A stretch of 64,000 nucleotides of DNA from Natronococcus sp. A-GB7 (GTDB lineage Archaea > Halobacteriota > Halobacteria > Halobacteriales > Natrialbaceae), in NCBI RefSeq assembly GCF_029688865.1, contig NZ_JARUKV010000006.1, positions 118,893 through 182,892 on the forward strand. Reading direction: 5' to 3'. The notes under the pieces were generated by a model. The model saw only the letters and a program-made list of their open reading frames with translations. It did not search any database and was not told the DNA's origin. The stretch's first letter is position 1. The number at the start of each line of letters is the position of its first letter. Below, one piece after another: positions 8,669 through 18,325 of the stretch. Position numbers and translations under genes: made by a program.

Positions 8669-9652
8669 ATGGATCTGAAGCGTCGCGAGTTCGCCGCCAT
8701 CACGGGCGTCTCGCTGTCGGCGGTGCTGGCGGGCTGTGCCGACGCCGAGGAGGGGGGAGACGACTCTGGGTCCGAGACCGACGGGGCCGACGACTCTGAG
8801 GGAGAAGCCGAGGACTCGGCGGCCGACGAAGCCGAGGACGGTGGGAGCGACGATTCGGAGGCCGCCGAGACCGAAAGCGACGACGCCGGCGACGGGGACG
8901 ACGACTCCGAAGACCCAGCCGAGGACGACGCGGCCGATCAGGACTCGAGCGAGGACGACGAGGAGCCGGCCGACAGCGAGTCGGGGGAGGCCAACGAGTC
9001 CGACGAGGACGACGGGGACGACGAGGCGGTCTACGAGGACGAGGCGATCGACGGGGCGGTCGTGCTCTCGGAGGCGGCCGAGCGCCACCTCGAGGTCGAG
9101 CGACACACGTTCACCTGGGCGGAGGCGCCGCCCAGCGAGCTGTGTCAGGTTCACGCGATGTTCGCGAACGCAAGCGGGGCGGAGCTCGCCGTCAGCATGA
9201 CCGCTCGCGTGTTCGACGCCGACGGGAACGAGCTCTCCTCGACCACGAAGGCCGCTACCGAGGGGCCGGAGCCGGGCGCCGACGACGCCGTCTACTCCTT
9301 CGAGCTGAACAACTGCGCAGAGACCGCGGCGTACGAACTCGAGGTCACGGAGGTCGAGGCGACCGGAGAGGCGGAGGAGGTCGAGGAGGCGCCGGAGCGA
9401 CACCTGCTGCGCGTGCTCGTCCAGGACGGATTCGGCGAGCCTATCGAGGATGCGACCGTCAGCGCCGAGGAGCGCGGTCTGGGTGGCTGGGGCGAGACAC
9501 GGACCGTCGACGACCACGGCCAGGCCGAGTTCGAGTTCCAGGCCGGCGACTACCTGGTGACCGTCGAGGCCGAGGGGTACCCGACGCTCGAGGAGTCGCT
9601 CGAACTCACCGGGAACGTGGAGTACACGGCGACGCTTCGGGCGGGTGACTGA
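8669..9652 (+). CDS. Acidic lipoprotein with a C-terminal carboxypeptidase-regulatory-like domain
   Basis: A 327-residue exported lipoprotein. The N-terminus MDLKRREFAAITGVSLSAVLAGC has a Tat-like RRE motif and a lipobox ending in Cys23. Residues about 25-125 are an extremely Asp/Glu/Ser-rich spacer that should hold the rest away from the membrane. A domain with two conserved Cys (SELCQVHAMF and ELNNCAETAAYELEV) follows. The last ~80 residues look like a beta-sandwich regulatory domain (LRVLVQDGFGEPIEDATVSA ... GDYLVTVEAEGYP). The two-Cys domain recurs in the lipoprotein at 57927. Ligand unknown; the C-terminal domain type often binds sugars or acts as a spacer. Confidence 0.78.
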   Translation: MDLKRREFAAITGVSLSAVLAGCADAEEGGDDSGSETDGADDSEGEAEDSAADEAEDGGSDDSEAAETESDDAGDGDDDSEDPAEDDAADQDSSEDDEEPADSESGEANESDEDDGDDEAVYEDEAIDGAVVLSEAAERHLEVERHTFTWAEAPPSELCQVHAMFANASGAELAVSMTARVFDADGNELSSTTKAATEGPEPGADDAVYSFELNNCAETAAYELEVTEVEATGEAEEVEEAPERHLLRVLVQDGFGEPIEDATVSAEERGLGGWGETRTVDDHGQAEFEFQAGDYLVTVEAEGYPTLEESLELTGNVEYTATLRAGD

Positions 9653-9769
9653 GCCCCGTTCCGCTTCGCTCCGACGCAGTGGGCCAGAGGCGCGTTCAGT
9701 CCCGGCGGACAGTCGTGCGCTCGGAACGCTCGAGCAGGGCTTTTCTCGTCGGGGTGGATACTATGACAC

Positions 9770-9952
9770 ATGCCAACAGCCCTCGAGCGACTCCGACGGC
9801 GGTACGAGACGACCGACAAGAAGTGCCCGGCGTGTGGCTACGTCGACACGGGACGGAACTGGGAGAGCCGAACCGACGGGAAGCAGGTCGTGTACCGCCA
9901 CGTCTGTCCGAGCTGCGATGCGAGCCGCGAGCACACCTACCGGTTGACCTAA
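9770..9952 (+). CDS. Small zinc-finger protein, HVO_0649-like
   Basis: A 60-residue protein with two CxxC pairs, CPACGYVD (residues 19-22) and CPSCDAS (about 48-51). They are separated by a beta-hairpin-like segment NWESRTDGKQVVYRHV, and this spacing suggests one zinc site. The arrangement matches the haloarchaeal HVO_0649-type zinc-finger family as I remember it. Such mini-proteins are abundant in haloarchaea and mostly of unknown role. The ATG follows a GGATACTATGACAC stretch; a leaderless start is likely. Confidence 0.8.
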   Translation: MPTALERLRRRYETTDKKCPACGYVDTGRNWESRTDGKQVVYRHVCPSCDASREHTYRLT

Positions 9953-10120
9953 TCTGGACTCCGAGCGGCTCCCGGGCTCGAGTCCGTCCCCGCGGTCGGA
10001 TCCTCGAGTTCGAGCCGACGGCGACGGTCTCGCCGCTCGGCTTCGAACGGGACGACTACCGCGATTCAGGCGCTGGATACGCGCGATAACGATTTGGACC
10101 CCTTCGTGGAACCCCGGGCC

Positions 10121-11275
10121 ATGGCCCGTCCCTCTGCGCCCGACGATTCGTCCGCCCGTCGCTCCGACCCGGTCGACCCGAACGCCGCGGATCCTCTCCG
10201 ACCGGGCCCGACGCGCAGACGGTATCTCGCGGTGACCGCAGGCGTCGGTCTCTCCGGGGCGATCGCGGGTTGTGCATCCGTCGGGTCCGACGACTCGCGC
10301 CCGGAGCCCGAGACTCCGCCGTCGAACGATGAGCGGTCCGACGAGTCCGAACCGGTCGAGCAGGAGTCGAAGCCGACCGAAACGGAAGAGGAGGAGGAGA
10401 AGTCCGACGACGCGGAGATCGACGCCGACGCGGTCGACGACCTTCCGCTGTTCGACGCGCACACACACGTTATCCCGACGGCGGCGCGGGGCCACGATCC
10501 GCTGTCGGCCGACGAGCTCGTCGCCTGGATGGACGACCGGGGCGTGGACCGCGCCGTTGTCCTCCCGTTCGACTCCCCGGAGGGGTACCCGGTGCAGGCG
10601 CCGAGCTGGTGGGTGCTCGAGGAGGTCGCGGCCTACCCGGATCGGCTGGTCCCGTTCTGTTCGATCGATCCGCGAACGCTGGTCTACGGCGACGAGATCG
10701 TCGCGGAGGTCCTCGAGGGGTACCTCGAGCGGGGCGCCCGCGGCTTCGGCGAGCTGAAGGTCGGGATGGCAATCGACGACGAGCGCCTCGAGGGCATCTA
10801 CGAGCTGTGTGCGGAGTACGGGCTGCCGATCCTCTTTCACACCGATCGGCAGTCGCTGACCGACGACGTCGGGCTGCCGGGACTCGAGGGCGTGCTCGCC
10901 TCGTATCCGGAGGTCGACTTCGTCGCACACGCCCACGGCTGGTGGGCGCACGTGGCTGCGGACGTGGAGTCGGGGGATCTCGGCGGGCTCCCCGAGGGAT
11001 CGATCGACACGCGTGGGCGCGTCTGGGAGCTGCTCGCGGCGTACGACAACATCTACGGCGACCTCTCGACCCGCGCCGGGTGGAACGCGCTGACGCGCGA
11101 TCCGGCGGTCGGACAGACGTTTCTCGAGACCCACCACGATCGACTCGTGTTCGGGACCGACTACCTCTACCCCGGCCAGGCGGTCCCCCAGTTCGAGCTG
11201 TTCGAGCGGTTCGACCTCGAGCTCGAGGCGTGGGCGGATCTCCGGTATCGAACCCTCGAGGGGCTGCTGCGGTGA
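10121..11275 (+). CDS. Exported amidohydrolase-family metal-dependent hydrolase
   Basis: A 384-residue TIM-barrel hydrolase of the amidohydrolase_2 group. An N-terminal Tat/lipobox region (RRRYLAVTAGVGLSGAIAGC) and an acidic spacer (to about residue 105) put it outside the cell. Metal-binding signatures follow in barrel order: FDAHTHV (HxH), FGELKVG, ILFHTDR, FVAHAHG and FGTDYLYPG with the catalytic Asp. The open frame extends nine codons upstream to a TTG; I prefer the ATG (MARPSAPDD). The substrate cannot be assigned. Directly after its stop lies a broken histidine-kinase fragment. Confidence 0.88.
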   Translation: MARPSAPDDSSARRSDPVDPNAADPLRPGPTRRRYLAVTAGVGLSGAIAGCASVGSDDSRPEPETPPSNDERSDESEPVEQESKPTETEEEEEKSDDAEIDADAVDDLPLFDAHTHVIPTAARGHDPLSADELVAWMDDRGVDRAVVLPFDSPEGYPVQAPSWWVLEEVAAYPDRLVPFCSIDPRTLVYGDEIVAEVLEGYLERGARGFGELKVGMAIDDERLEGIYELCAEYGLPILFHTDRQSLTDDVGLPGLEGVLASYPEVDFVAHAHGWWAHVAADVESGDLGGLPEGSIDTRGRVWELLAAYDNIYGDLSTRAGWNALTRDPAVGQTFLETHHDRLVFGTDYLYPGQAVPQFELFERFDLELEAWADLRYRTLEGLLR

Positions 11276-11458
11276 GCTGGTAACTGGGGGATTCCCGATC
11301 AGTACCGGGGCGACGTCTTCGACCACGGGTACACGACGAGTGTCGACGGGACGGGACTGGGCCTCTCCATCGTGGACGCGATCGCCGAGGCACACGACTG
11401 GACCGTCTCGGCGGGTGAAAGCGACGACGGTGGCGCCCGGTTCGAGTTTCTCTTCTGA
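11276..11458 (+). pseudogene. C-terminal relic of a histidine kinase
   Basis: The frame immediately after the amidohydrolase stop reads [18 protein letters not shown], then [19 protein letters not shown], and ends GARFEFLF and stop. This is the G1/F/G2 tail of a HATPase_c domain, including the GTGLGLSIV box, typical of haloarchaeal kinases. No start codon, HisKA or N-box precedes it; the amidohydrolase gene occupies the place. About 60 codons survive, so this is the stump of a kinase truncated by a rearrangement joining it to the amidohydrolase. Confidence 0.8.
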
Positions 11459-11595
11459 TCCCCGACGGTCGTCCTCGAGCCGTCCGACGACTCTCCCCGA
11501 GGGACCGACGCCGTTCCCCGTTCCGATTAATAAATTCTTGGTGCGGAGTTAGTGTTACAGCGAACAGCTAAGTAACGACCCACGGAATCTCGAGT

Positions 11596-11682
11596 ATGAA
11601 CGCCGTCGGAGTCGTCGATGTCGGCAGCACGAACCTCAGCTACGTCGCGGCGACGCCGACCGGCGAGTTTCTGACGTGGTTT
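11596..11682 (+). pseudogene. ROK-family sugar kinase, 5' part (interrupted by IS)
   Basis: The frame starts MNAVGVVDVGSTNLSYVA and continues ATPTGEFLT, the usual ROK/actin-like ATPase N-terminus with the phosphate-1 loop DVGSTNLS. It then runs into the left end of the IS200/IS605 element and stops in it (TAG near 11720). The rest of the kinase resumes at about 13594. In frame, the joined product would read GEFLT-KPVESEPTRPY, so the gene was intact before insertion. The end given here is my estimate of the insertion point. Confidence 0.78.
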
Positions 11683-11806
11683 TCGAGCGCAAGCCTTGCT
11701 CTTCAGGGCGGGGTTGAGCGGTAGGCCCGCCCAGACAGTCCACCGACGTTGGCAGGGATGGGGTTCGGCCGGAACGCTTACCACCATGCTAACTATGGTA
11801 TACACG

Positions 11807-12202
11807 ATGGTAAAGAGTACCCGTCACGCTGTTTACGAGCTCTACTATCACGTAGTGTTCATCCCGGAGTACCGGGAGCAGCGCCTCACGGGTGCGACCG
11901 CCGACCGGCTTCACTCCATCTTCGAGGAAATCTGCGACGACAAGGGCCTCGAACTGGTCGAAGCTGAAATCATGCCCGATCACGTTCACTTGTTCATCGG
12001 CAGCCCGCCGAAGAACGCCCCGTCGCTCATCGTCAACTGGGTCAAAGGCATTTCCGCCCGGTGGTACAATGAGCGATCCGACGACCGCATCAAGTGGACG
12101 CGCTCGTACTACGTTGGGACTGCCGGCAGCGTCTCGAAAGACGCCGTCGAGCAGTACATCCGCGAGCAGAAGGACAAACAGGACGGGGAGTGGTCCGCAT
12201 GA
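11807..12202 (+). CDS. tnpA: IS200/IS605 transposase TnpA (Y1 HUH)
   Basis: A 131-residue Y1 HUH single-strand transposase. The HUH motif is in PDHVHLFIG, the N-terminal strand is [14 protein letters not shown], and the nucleophile is the Tyr in AVEQYIREQ. Length and order match the family, and all catalytic parts are present, so it may be active. I start at the ATG of [12 protein letters not shown]; the frame is open upstream through the IS left end without family similarity. It overlaps tnpB by four bases (ATGA), implying coupled translation. Confidence 0.96.
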   Translation: MVKSTRHAVYELYYHVVFIPEYREQRLTGATADRLHSIFEEICDDKGLELVEAEIMPDHVHLFIGSPPKNAPSLIVNWVKGISARWYNERSDDRIKWTRSYYVGTAGSVSKDAVEQYIREQKDKQDGEWSA

Positions 12203-13399
12203 GGCGCGTCAACACGTTCACTGTGGTTCCGCGCTCCGACGCCGACGAGGAACTGCTTCGACGGTTGTTGGACGCCTCTGCGTCCCTGTGGAACCAACTC
12301 ACCTACGAGCGTCGGCAGAACTTCACCGACCCAGACATCGATAAGTCGGTGTGGGAGACCGAGGACTATCGCAAGCACTACGTCGGTGTCCTTGGGTCTG
12401 CCACCGCCCAACAGGTGATTCGGAAGAACGATTCTGCATGGAAGTCGTTCTTCTCGCTCAAGGAGAAAGGCGAAGCCAACGGCCTGCCAGGTTACTGGGG
12501 CAACGAGGAAGAGGGGCGGGAGTTGCGGACCTACATCCGCAACGACCAGTACACGCTCCGCTGGGGCGACCGTTCGACCATTGAAATCACGGTCGGTAGC
12601 GACCTCAAGGACGAGTACGACCTAGGCTACCGCGAACGGCTCACGCTCGACGTTCGTGGGAAGCCGACGTGGTCGGGCGACCAAGGTCGGTTGGAACTGT
12701 ACTACGACGAGTTGAGCGACCAATACAGGGCCATTCAACCTGTCACCGTGGACGATTCTCGACAGGACTCACCACTAGCCGACGAAACGGCTGCTCTGGA
12801 TATTGGCGCGAACAACATCGTCGCCTGTACGACCACGACCGGCCAGCAGTATCTGTACGAGGGGTACGATCTCTTCGAGCGGTTCCGCGAGACGACCCGC
12901 CAAATCGCCGAACACCAGTCGAAGGTGAAGCGCGAAGAGGGGCGGTACACGTCGAAGCGGATTCGACGCCTGTACCGCCGACGGACTCGACGGCGCGACC
13001 ACGCCATGGACGCACTTGCCCGCGACCTCTTCGAGCGACTGTACGAAGTGGGTGTTGCGACGGTGTACGTCGGCGACCTCACCGACATACTGGAGACGCA
13101 CTGGTCGGTGCGGACGAACCAGAAGACGCACAATTTCTGGGCGTTCCGGGCGTTCATCGACCGATTGGCGTGTACCGCCGAGGAATTCGGCATCACTGTC
13201 GAGGTCCGCCCCGAAGCGTGGACGAGTCAGACGTGTCCGCAGTGCGGTTCGACCGACCGCACGACTCGGCACCAAGACACGCTCACCTGTTCGTGTGGCT
13301 TCGAGGGCCACGCGGACCTCACCGCGTCGGAGACGTTCCTCCGACGTCATCAGAACTCGAAGAGTTCTGACTGGCGGACGAGACACAAGGTGTCTCGTC

Positions 13400-14469
<1,070 letters not shown>

Positions 14470-14491
14470 GAGTCAGCTCGCGAGCTCCGTT

Positions 14492-14665
14492 TCAGCGAAA
14501 CCAGTCGGCGTACTCGTCGCAGTCGGCCCACTCGACGCGAGTCACCCACTCCTCGCTTCGATCGTGGTCGTCCGGAGGCGCCCGCGTAACGCGAACGTTC
14601 AGCGATCGACACCCCGGGCACTGCAACGGGATCGGCCGGCTCGTCCCGACCGCTCGGCTCGCCAC
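14492..14665 (-). CDS. Small zinc-finger-like protein, 57 aa
   Basis: A minus-strand mini-protein with the motif LQCPGCRSLNVRVT, then DDHDRSEEWVTRVEW and the ending CDEYADWFR. It is related to the frameshifted zinc-finger relic at 4207, with the same order of CPxC, an acidic/His middle, WVT and a xxEYxxWF end. Only one Cys remains in the second pair, so zinc binding may need another ligand such as His. I chose a GTG start (VASRAVGTSR); TTG or GTC-adjacent starts nearer the motif are possible. Function unknown. Confidence 0.62.
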   Translation of the reverse strand: MASRAVGTSRPIPLQCPGCRSLNVRVTRAPPDDHDRSEEWVTRVEWADCDEYADWFR

Positions 14666-14746
14666 CAGCCACGCCGGGGGACAGTCACTGCGGGGGCGAG
14701 TGAGGCTTATGACACTGGCTACCAAAGGACGAAATGGTGGTCAACC

Positions 14747-14860
14747 GTGCCCTACGCCCCACTCCACGAGGCGGACGAGGACCTCGAGTGCCCCGACTGT
14801 CGCCGGGAGATCCCCGAGCGGTCGATGGTGTGTCCGTACTGCGAGATCTCCCTGCACTGA
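14747..14860 (+). CDS. Zinc-ribbon mini-protein, 37 aa
   Basis: A 37-residue protein starting at a GTG (VPYAPLHEADED) with two CPxC knuckles, CPDCRRE and CPYCEIS, spaced by 12 residues and ending SLH. This is the classic double-knuckle zinc ribbon of haloarchaeal mini-proteins. No ATG is available in frame. It runs divergently from the zinc-finger gene at 14492. Too small for functional assignment. Confidence 0.6.
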   Translation: MPYAPLHEADEDLECPDCRREIPERSMVCPYCEISLH

Positions 14861-15227
14861 CCGCCGCTTCGTGCGCCGGTTCCGTCCGCTATCCGTCGAT
14901 CGACCGTCGTGGACGGAACCGGCGCTTCCCGCGGCGGGGAACCGCCCGATCGGCTCGAGCGGGCTCGGTGTAGGCACCGACTCACCGCAGACGGGACTCG
15001 ACTAACGGAGTGTTTACCGGATTCGACCGTGGTAGTCGAGAGTTACCACACCAGCGGCGGTTGATATCCCGTCGGACAGCCAGCCATTGTCTCTCCGGAG
15101 AGTAAGTTGTATATCTGAACAAATTTCACAAAATACACTCAATTCGTTCTCATATCTATCTAATTCGTCCCAATACACCGTTACTTCGACAGAAAACACT
15201 AAGTTGTCCTGTTCTCTCGTCAGGTGT
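14861..15227. other. Intergenic region with an AT-rich promoter
   Basis: The first 150 bases are GC-rich with no supported gene. From about 15105 to 15205 the sequence becomes AT-rich (TTGTATATCTG, AAATACACTC, AGAAAACACTAAG), which is the likely promoter of the two-gene HalOD1 unit that starts at 15228. Confidence 0.5.
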
Positions 15228-15524
15228 ATGGCACGCGACGCTGCGATCCTGAACGAAGACGCCCCGAACGATACCCCTGCCCTCCCCAACTGCGTAACGA
15301 TCGTCGGACACGGCGTTCCCGCGAGCTTCGAGATCACCGTCGACGGGACGATCGAGGCCGCGGACGGCGCCGGAACGGCCGTCGTCTCGGAACACGCCGC
15401 CGAAGGCGCGATCGAGGCCGGCACCACCCGGTTCCGGTTCTCCGGCGACATGGCCAACGCACACGTCCTCGACCGATCCGAGTCCCAGTCGCCGACGATT
15501 CACGTCGAGTACGGAGCCCACTGA
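15228..15524 (+). CDS. Conserved haloarchaeal hypothetical protein upstream of a HalOD1 gene
   Basis: A 98-residue acidic protein that I do not recognise. It contains short beta-type segments: NCVTIVGHGVPASFEITVDG, GTTRFRFSGDMANAHVL and IHVEYGAH, separated by loops rich in Ala and acidic residues. No Cys pair, membrane helix or signal peptide is present, so it is probably cytoplasmic. The ATG at 15228 follows an AT-rich promoter with no clear ribosome site, as in leaderless transcripts. The next gene (HalOD1 domain) starts six bases after its stop, so the two are surely cotranscribed and may act together. Confidence 0.68.
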   Translation: MARDAAILNEDAPNDTPALPNCVTIVGHGVPASFEITVDGTIEAADGAGTAVVSEHAAEGAIEAGTTRFRFSGDMANAHVLDRSESQSPTIHVEYGAH

Positions 15525-15530
15525 CCGCCG

Positions 15531-15833
15531 ATGGCCGCCAGCGACACCGATCCAGACACGGCCGGAGCGACCAGCATCGAACGCGAGTACGCCCCCGATA
15601 CCGCGCCGACCGTCGCCGTCCTCGAGGCGATCGCGGCCCTCGAGGGCACCGACGCGACCGCGCTCGGCGACGAGTTCGGGCTCGTCCTCTACGACCACCT
15701 CGACCCGCAGGCGCTCGACGCGCTGTTCGCGAGCGATGCCGCGGCCGCGCGCGTAGCGGTAGAGCTCGAGGCCGACGCGACCTACACCGCGACGGTCACG
15801 CCCGATCGCGTGACGGTCGCGCGTGACGAGTAG
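15531..15833 (+). CDS. HalOD1 output-domain protein
   Basis: A 100-residue protein matching the halobacterial output domain 1 pattern: helix TVAVLEAIAALEGTDATALG, the motif LVLYDHLDPQALDALF, and a C-terminal hairpin ATYTATVTPDRVTVARDE. HalOD1 domains occur alone or behind receiver/PAS domains in haloarchaea and are thought to serve signalling output; the mechanism is unknown. This one is a stand-alone domain with a short acidic N-terminal tail. It lies six bases downstream of the preceding gene. Confidence 0.82.
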   Translation: MAASDTDPDTAGATSIEREYAPDTAPTVAVLEAIAALEGTDATALGDEFGLVLYDHLDPQALDALFASDAAAARVAVELEADATYTATVTPDRVTVARDE

Positions 15834-16187
15834 CGCGCCCGTCGACGGCGACGCGTTCTCTCGTGACTCGAGCGCCCTCCGACCATCGAGTAACCGTTCT
15901 GTTTCTGCGGCCCCCGCGGTGGTTCGTGTCCCCCGACGGCGACGGGCACGTCCGTCGATCGACCTCGCGGGCGGCGTCCCGACACGGAAACCGTTCGCCG
16001 CGTTTCTCCTCGAGACGAGTCGCCGGCACGGACTCTCGGTCCCAGTAGTCATCTCCGAGTAACGGACGGCCCGTCCGCCACGCCAGTCGGAACGGACGTC
16101 GGCAGTCCCGCCCCGTGCAGGGTTATTTTATATAAATTTTATTGTATAATTTTATATAGTAAGCGTAAAATCATTTCAAAAGCGAAA
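15834..16187. other. Intergenic region ending in a strong TATA-type promoter
   Basis: GC-rich sequence to about 16120 shows no convincing gene. From 16123 to 16175 it is almost pure AT (TTATTTTATATAAATTT, TTTTATATAGTAAG), a strong archaeal TATA/BRE region directly before the AstE-like gene at 16188. A similar AT block precedes its paralogue at 58948. Confidence 0.55.
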
Positions 16188-17036
16188 ATGGTAGAGAAAG
16201 CCTCACCCGGTCGATCGGCGTCACCACGAGGAACAGTCACGCGACGGTCCCTGCTGTTGGGGGCAGCGGCAACGACGGTGGGCGGTGGCCTCGTCGGCAC
16301 CCGGTCGGGACGCGCCGCCGAGTCGCCGGCGATCGCCGAGGAGACGCGAACGCTGCGTTCGGGGACGAAGTACGAGACGCCGGCGTACGTTCGCGACGCA
16401 CCGGACGACGGCGAGACCGTGGTCGTCCTCGGCGGCGTCCACGGCAGCGAGACCGCCGGCGTCGACGCCGCCCACAGCGTTCGCGAGTGGACGTTCGACC
16501 GCGGTACGCTCGTCGTGATCCCGGAGGCCAACGCCCCCGCGGTCAGAGATCGGACCTACAGCGGCCCCGACGGCGACCTCAACCAGCAGTTCCCCTCGGG
16601 GCGATCGCCGACGACGCCGATCGCCGAGGCGATCTGGTCGCTGATCGCGGACGTGGATCCGGCGGCCGTAATCGATATGCACAGCTCGATGGGGATCTGG
16701 GGCTCCTCGCGGGGCCCCAGCGGGTTCGGCCAGGCGATCTTCCCGACCGAAGCCGGCAACGCCCGGACGGTCGCTGCCCGCGCGAACGACTCGCTCAACG
16801 AGCGCGAAATTCGGCCCTCGAGCCGTTACGGCGGTGCCTACAGCTTCACGCGGGGCAACACCCTCGACGGCTCCCACCCGCGGCTGATCCACAAGGTCTC
16901 GGCCGACCTCGAGACCGCGGGCTACCTGACCGAGGTCACCCGCCACGACACCGCCCTCGAGACGCGAACCGAGTGGTCCGAGGCGGTCGCCGCGACGCTG
17001 CTCGCACACCACGGGATCGACGTCGCGCTCGAGTGA
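16188..17036 (+). CDS. Exported AstE/AspA-like (M14 superfamily) zinc hydrolase, copy 1
   Basis: A 282-residue Tat substrate (TRRSLLLGAAATTVGGG, residues 18-34). The mature part has the succinylglutamate desuccinylase/aspartoacylase zinc site: LGGVHGSETAG (His85, Glu88), IDMHSS (His165), and the catalytic Glu249 in YLTEVTR. PDGDLNQQFP between them resembles the substrate-binding NxR-type loop, with Gln in place of the usual Arg. Outside the cell it could cleave an acyl-amino acid or a C-terminal residue. The closely similar gene at 58948 shares almost every motif, so this is a duplicated exoprotein. Confidence 0.85.
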   Translation: MVEKASPGRSASPRGTVTRRSLLLGAAATTVGGGLVGTRSGRAAESPAIAEETRTLRSGTKYETPAYVRDAPDDGETVVVLGGVHGSETAGVDAAHSVREWTFDRGTLVVIPEANAPAVRDRTYSGPDGDLNQQFPSGRSPTTPIAEAIWSLIADVDPAAVIDMHSSMGIWGSSRGPSGFGQAIFPTEAGNARTVAARANDSLNEREIRPSSRYGGAYSFTRGNTLDGSHPRLIHKVSADLETAGYLTEVTRHDTALETRTEWSEAVAATLLAHHGIDVALE

Positions 17037-17375
17037 GCGGGTCGGTCGCTTGCGAGTTCGTGGCGACCCAACCCACTTTGGAGGAATCGTTTTTATCGTG
17101 TCGCCGGTAGGGCGTACTGGCGGAATCCCGCCTCCCCACCCCTACCCGGGTCGTCGCCGCGGCGCCGGCCACCCCACTCGGCACCGCAGCGACGACCACC
17201 TACCCCCTTTCGGACCGTCGCTCCCGTAGCGACGGCGTTCTCTCGAGATATCGCGAACAGCTTGCTCTCGCCCTCGAGGACGACCCGGCGCTCCCGCGAC
17301 TGTCGGTACGCTCCGGATCGCTCGAGGAGGGCTCTCGGTCCGGAGTGTACCGTACCCTCGCGGCGCCGAGAGCGG
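17037..17375. other. Intergenic region, no gene seen
   Basis: These 339 bases lie between convergent genes. Proline- and Arg-rich frames read through both strands with no family pattern, and I see no RNA gene. A short T-run (cgtttttatcg) at about 17087 could end transcription of the upstream gene. Confidence 0.4.
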
Positions 17376-17552
17376 TCAGCGAAGCGGTTCCTCCGCGTCG
17401 TCCCACTCGCGTTTGATCCGGCGGAGTTCGGCGATCTCGCCGGCGTACCCCGGCAGGATCACGCCCCGCTCGCACCACAGCTCCCAGGCCAGCAGGAGCT
17501 CCGGATCGTCCGCGGCCGCCAGCCGATCGGCCAGATCCCGGTCCGGGGACAT
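17376..17552 (-). CDS. Conserved small acidic protein, 58 aa
   Basis: A minus-strand frame starting MSPDRDLADRLAAADD and continuing through LLAWELWCERGVILPGYAGE to IKREWDDAEEPLR. It has the amphipathic helical character and acidic bias of real haloarchaeal proteins, and codon third positions are strongly G/C. It starts at ATG and has no Cys pair beyond a single Cys. I do not know the family; the Trp-rich LLAWELW stretch may form a protein-protein surface. Confidence 0.6.
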   Translation of the reverse strand: MSPDRDLADRLAAADDPELLLAWELWCERGVILPGYAGEIAELRRIKREWDDAEEPLR

Positions 17553-17797
17553 ACCTTAGCTAGGAGCCCCCCGAACTAGTGTCCTTCGCCGTTTCAGGGC
17601 TCGAGACAGTCAGTTCCGGATCGGTTTCGTCGGTCGCTCGGCGGACTCGAGGCCCGTCGACCGTGCCGGTCGGGTCGACCACGATGCGAGGCCGTCGGGA
17701 CGCTCCGTGCCGGCGGTCCCGCGGCCAGCGGTGCGCTCGGCTGTAGCTATTACCCACTCTAATAAAAATCAGATAATATGAAAGAAGGCTGCGATGG

Positions 17798-18193
17798 GTG
17801 TTCCTGCTGATCGGGATCGGGTACGGACTGGTGGTTTTCGTGCTCGTTCGCGAGGCACTTCGAGCGGTCGTCGATCCCGCAGCCCTCGTCCCGCAGCTCT
17901 GGGTTATGCGAATCGTCGTCAACCTCCTAGGACCGCTGGTCGTGCCGTTGCTCATCGGCGGAACGAACCGACTACTCATCGAGCGCCTCGGAATCCACGG
18001 GATGGGGGAGCGGTCTCCGATCGGTCCTCTCTCTCTTTCAGTCGTCGCGTCGCGTTCGCAACGTGAATCCCCCTCGAGTCGGGTACGGCTCGGTCGGTCG
18101 TTCGGCTTGCCCTCCGTGGCGCTCGAGGGGATGTGTCTCGAGCGGGTAGGGGATCGGCAGAACTCGCCCGCAGGCCACTCATTTATGGGATGA
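17798..18193 (+). CDS. Possible truncated membrane protein next to an IS element
   Basis: From a GTG the frame encodes two hydrophobic helices (IGIGYGLVVFVLVREAL and RIVVNLLGPLVVPLLIGG) and then GTNRLLIERLGIHGMG. Behind that it becomes Ser/Arg-rich and shadow-like up to its stop at the left end of the tnpB element. The first ~70 residues look genuine; the tail probably results from truncation or a frameshift. An ATG nearby (17778) is in another frame and terminates after ten codons. Family not recognised. Confidence 0.35.
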   Translation: MFLLIGIGYGLVVFVLVREALRAVVDPAALVPQLWVMRIVVNLLGPLVVPLLIGGTNRLLIERLGIHGMGERSPIGPLSLSVVASRSQRESPSSRVRLGRSFGLPSVALEGMCLERVGDRQNSPAGHSFMG

Positions 18194-18325
18194 GCAGGCG
18201 CAAAACCTCGCCGTTTACGGCGGGGATACGCGCCGTCACTGGATGACACCAACCACCGATGACTGCACGGCTGGATATTCCACGTTCAACCACTATCTAT
18301 AATATTGACTAATCCATAAGCACTT

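Noticed and set aside
8441..9517. A 358-codon minus-strand frame across the acidic lipoprotein
   Set aside because: Its Val/Arg/Gly/Leu repetition is the reverse reading of the Asp/Glu/Ser linker; lipobox and Cys motifs are on the plus strand.
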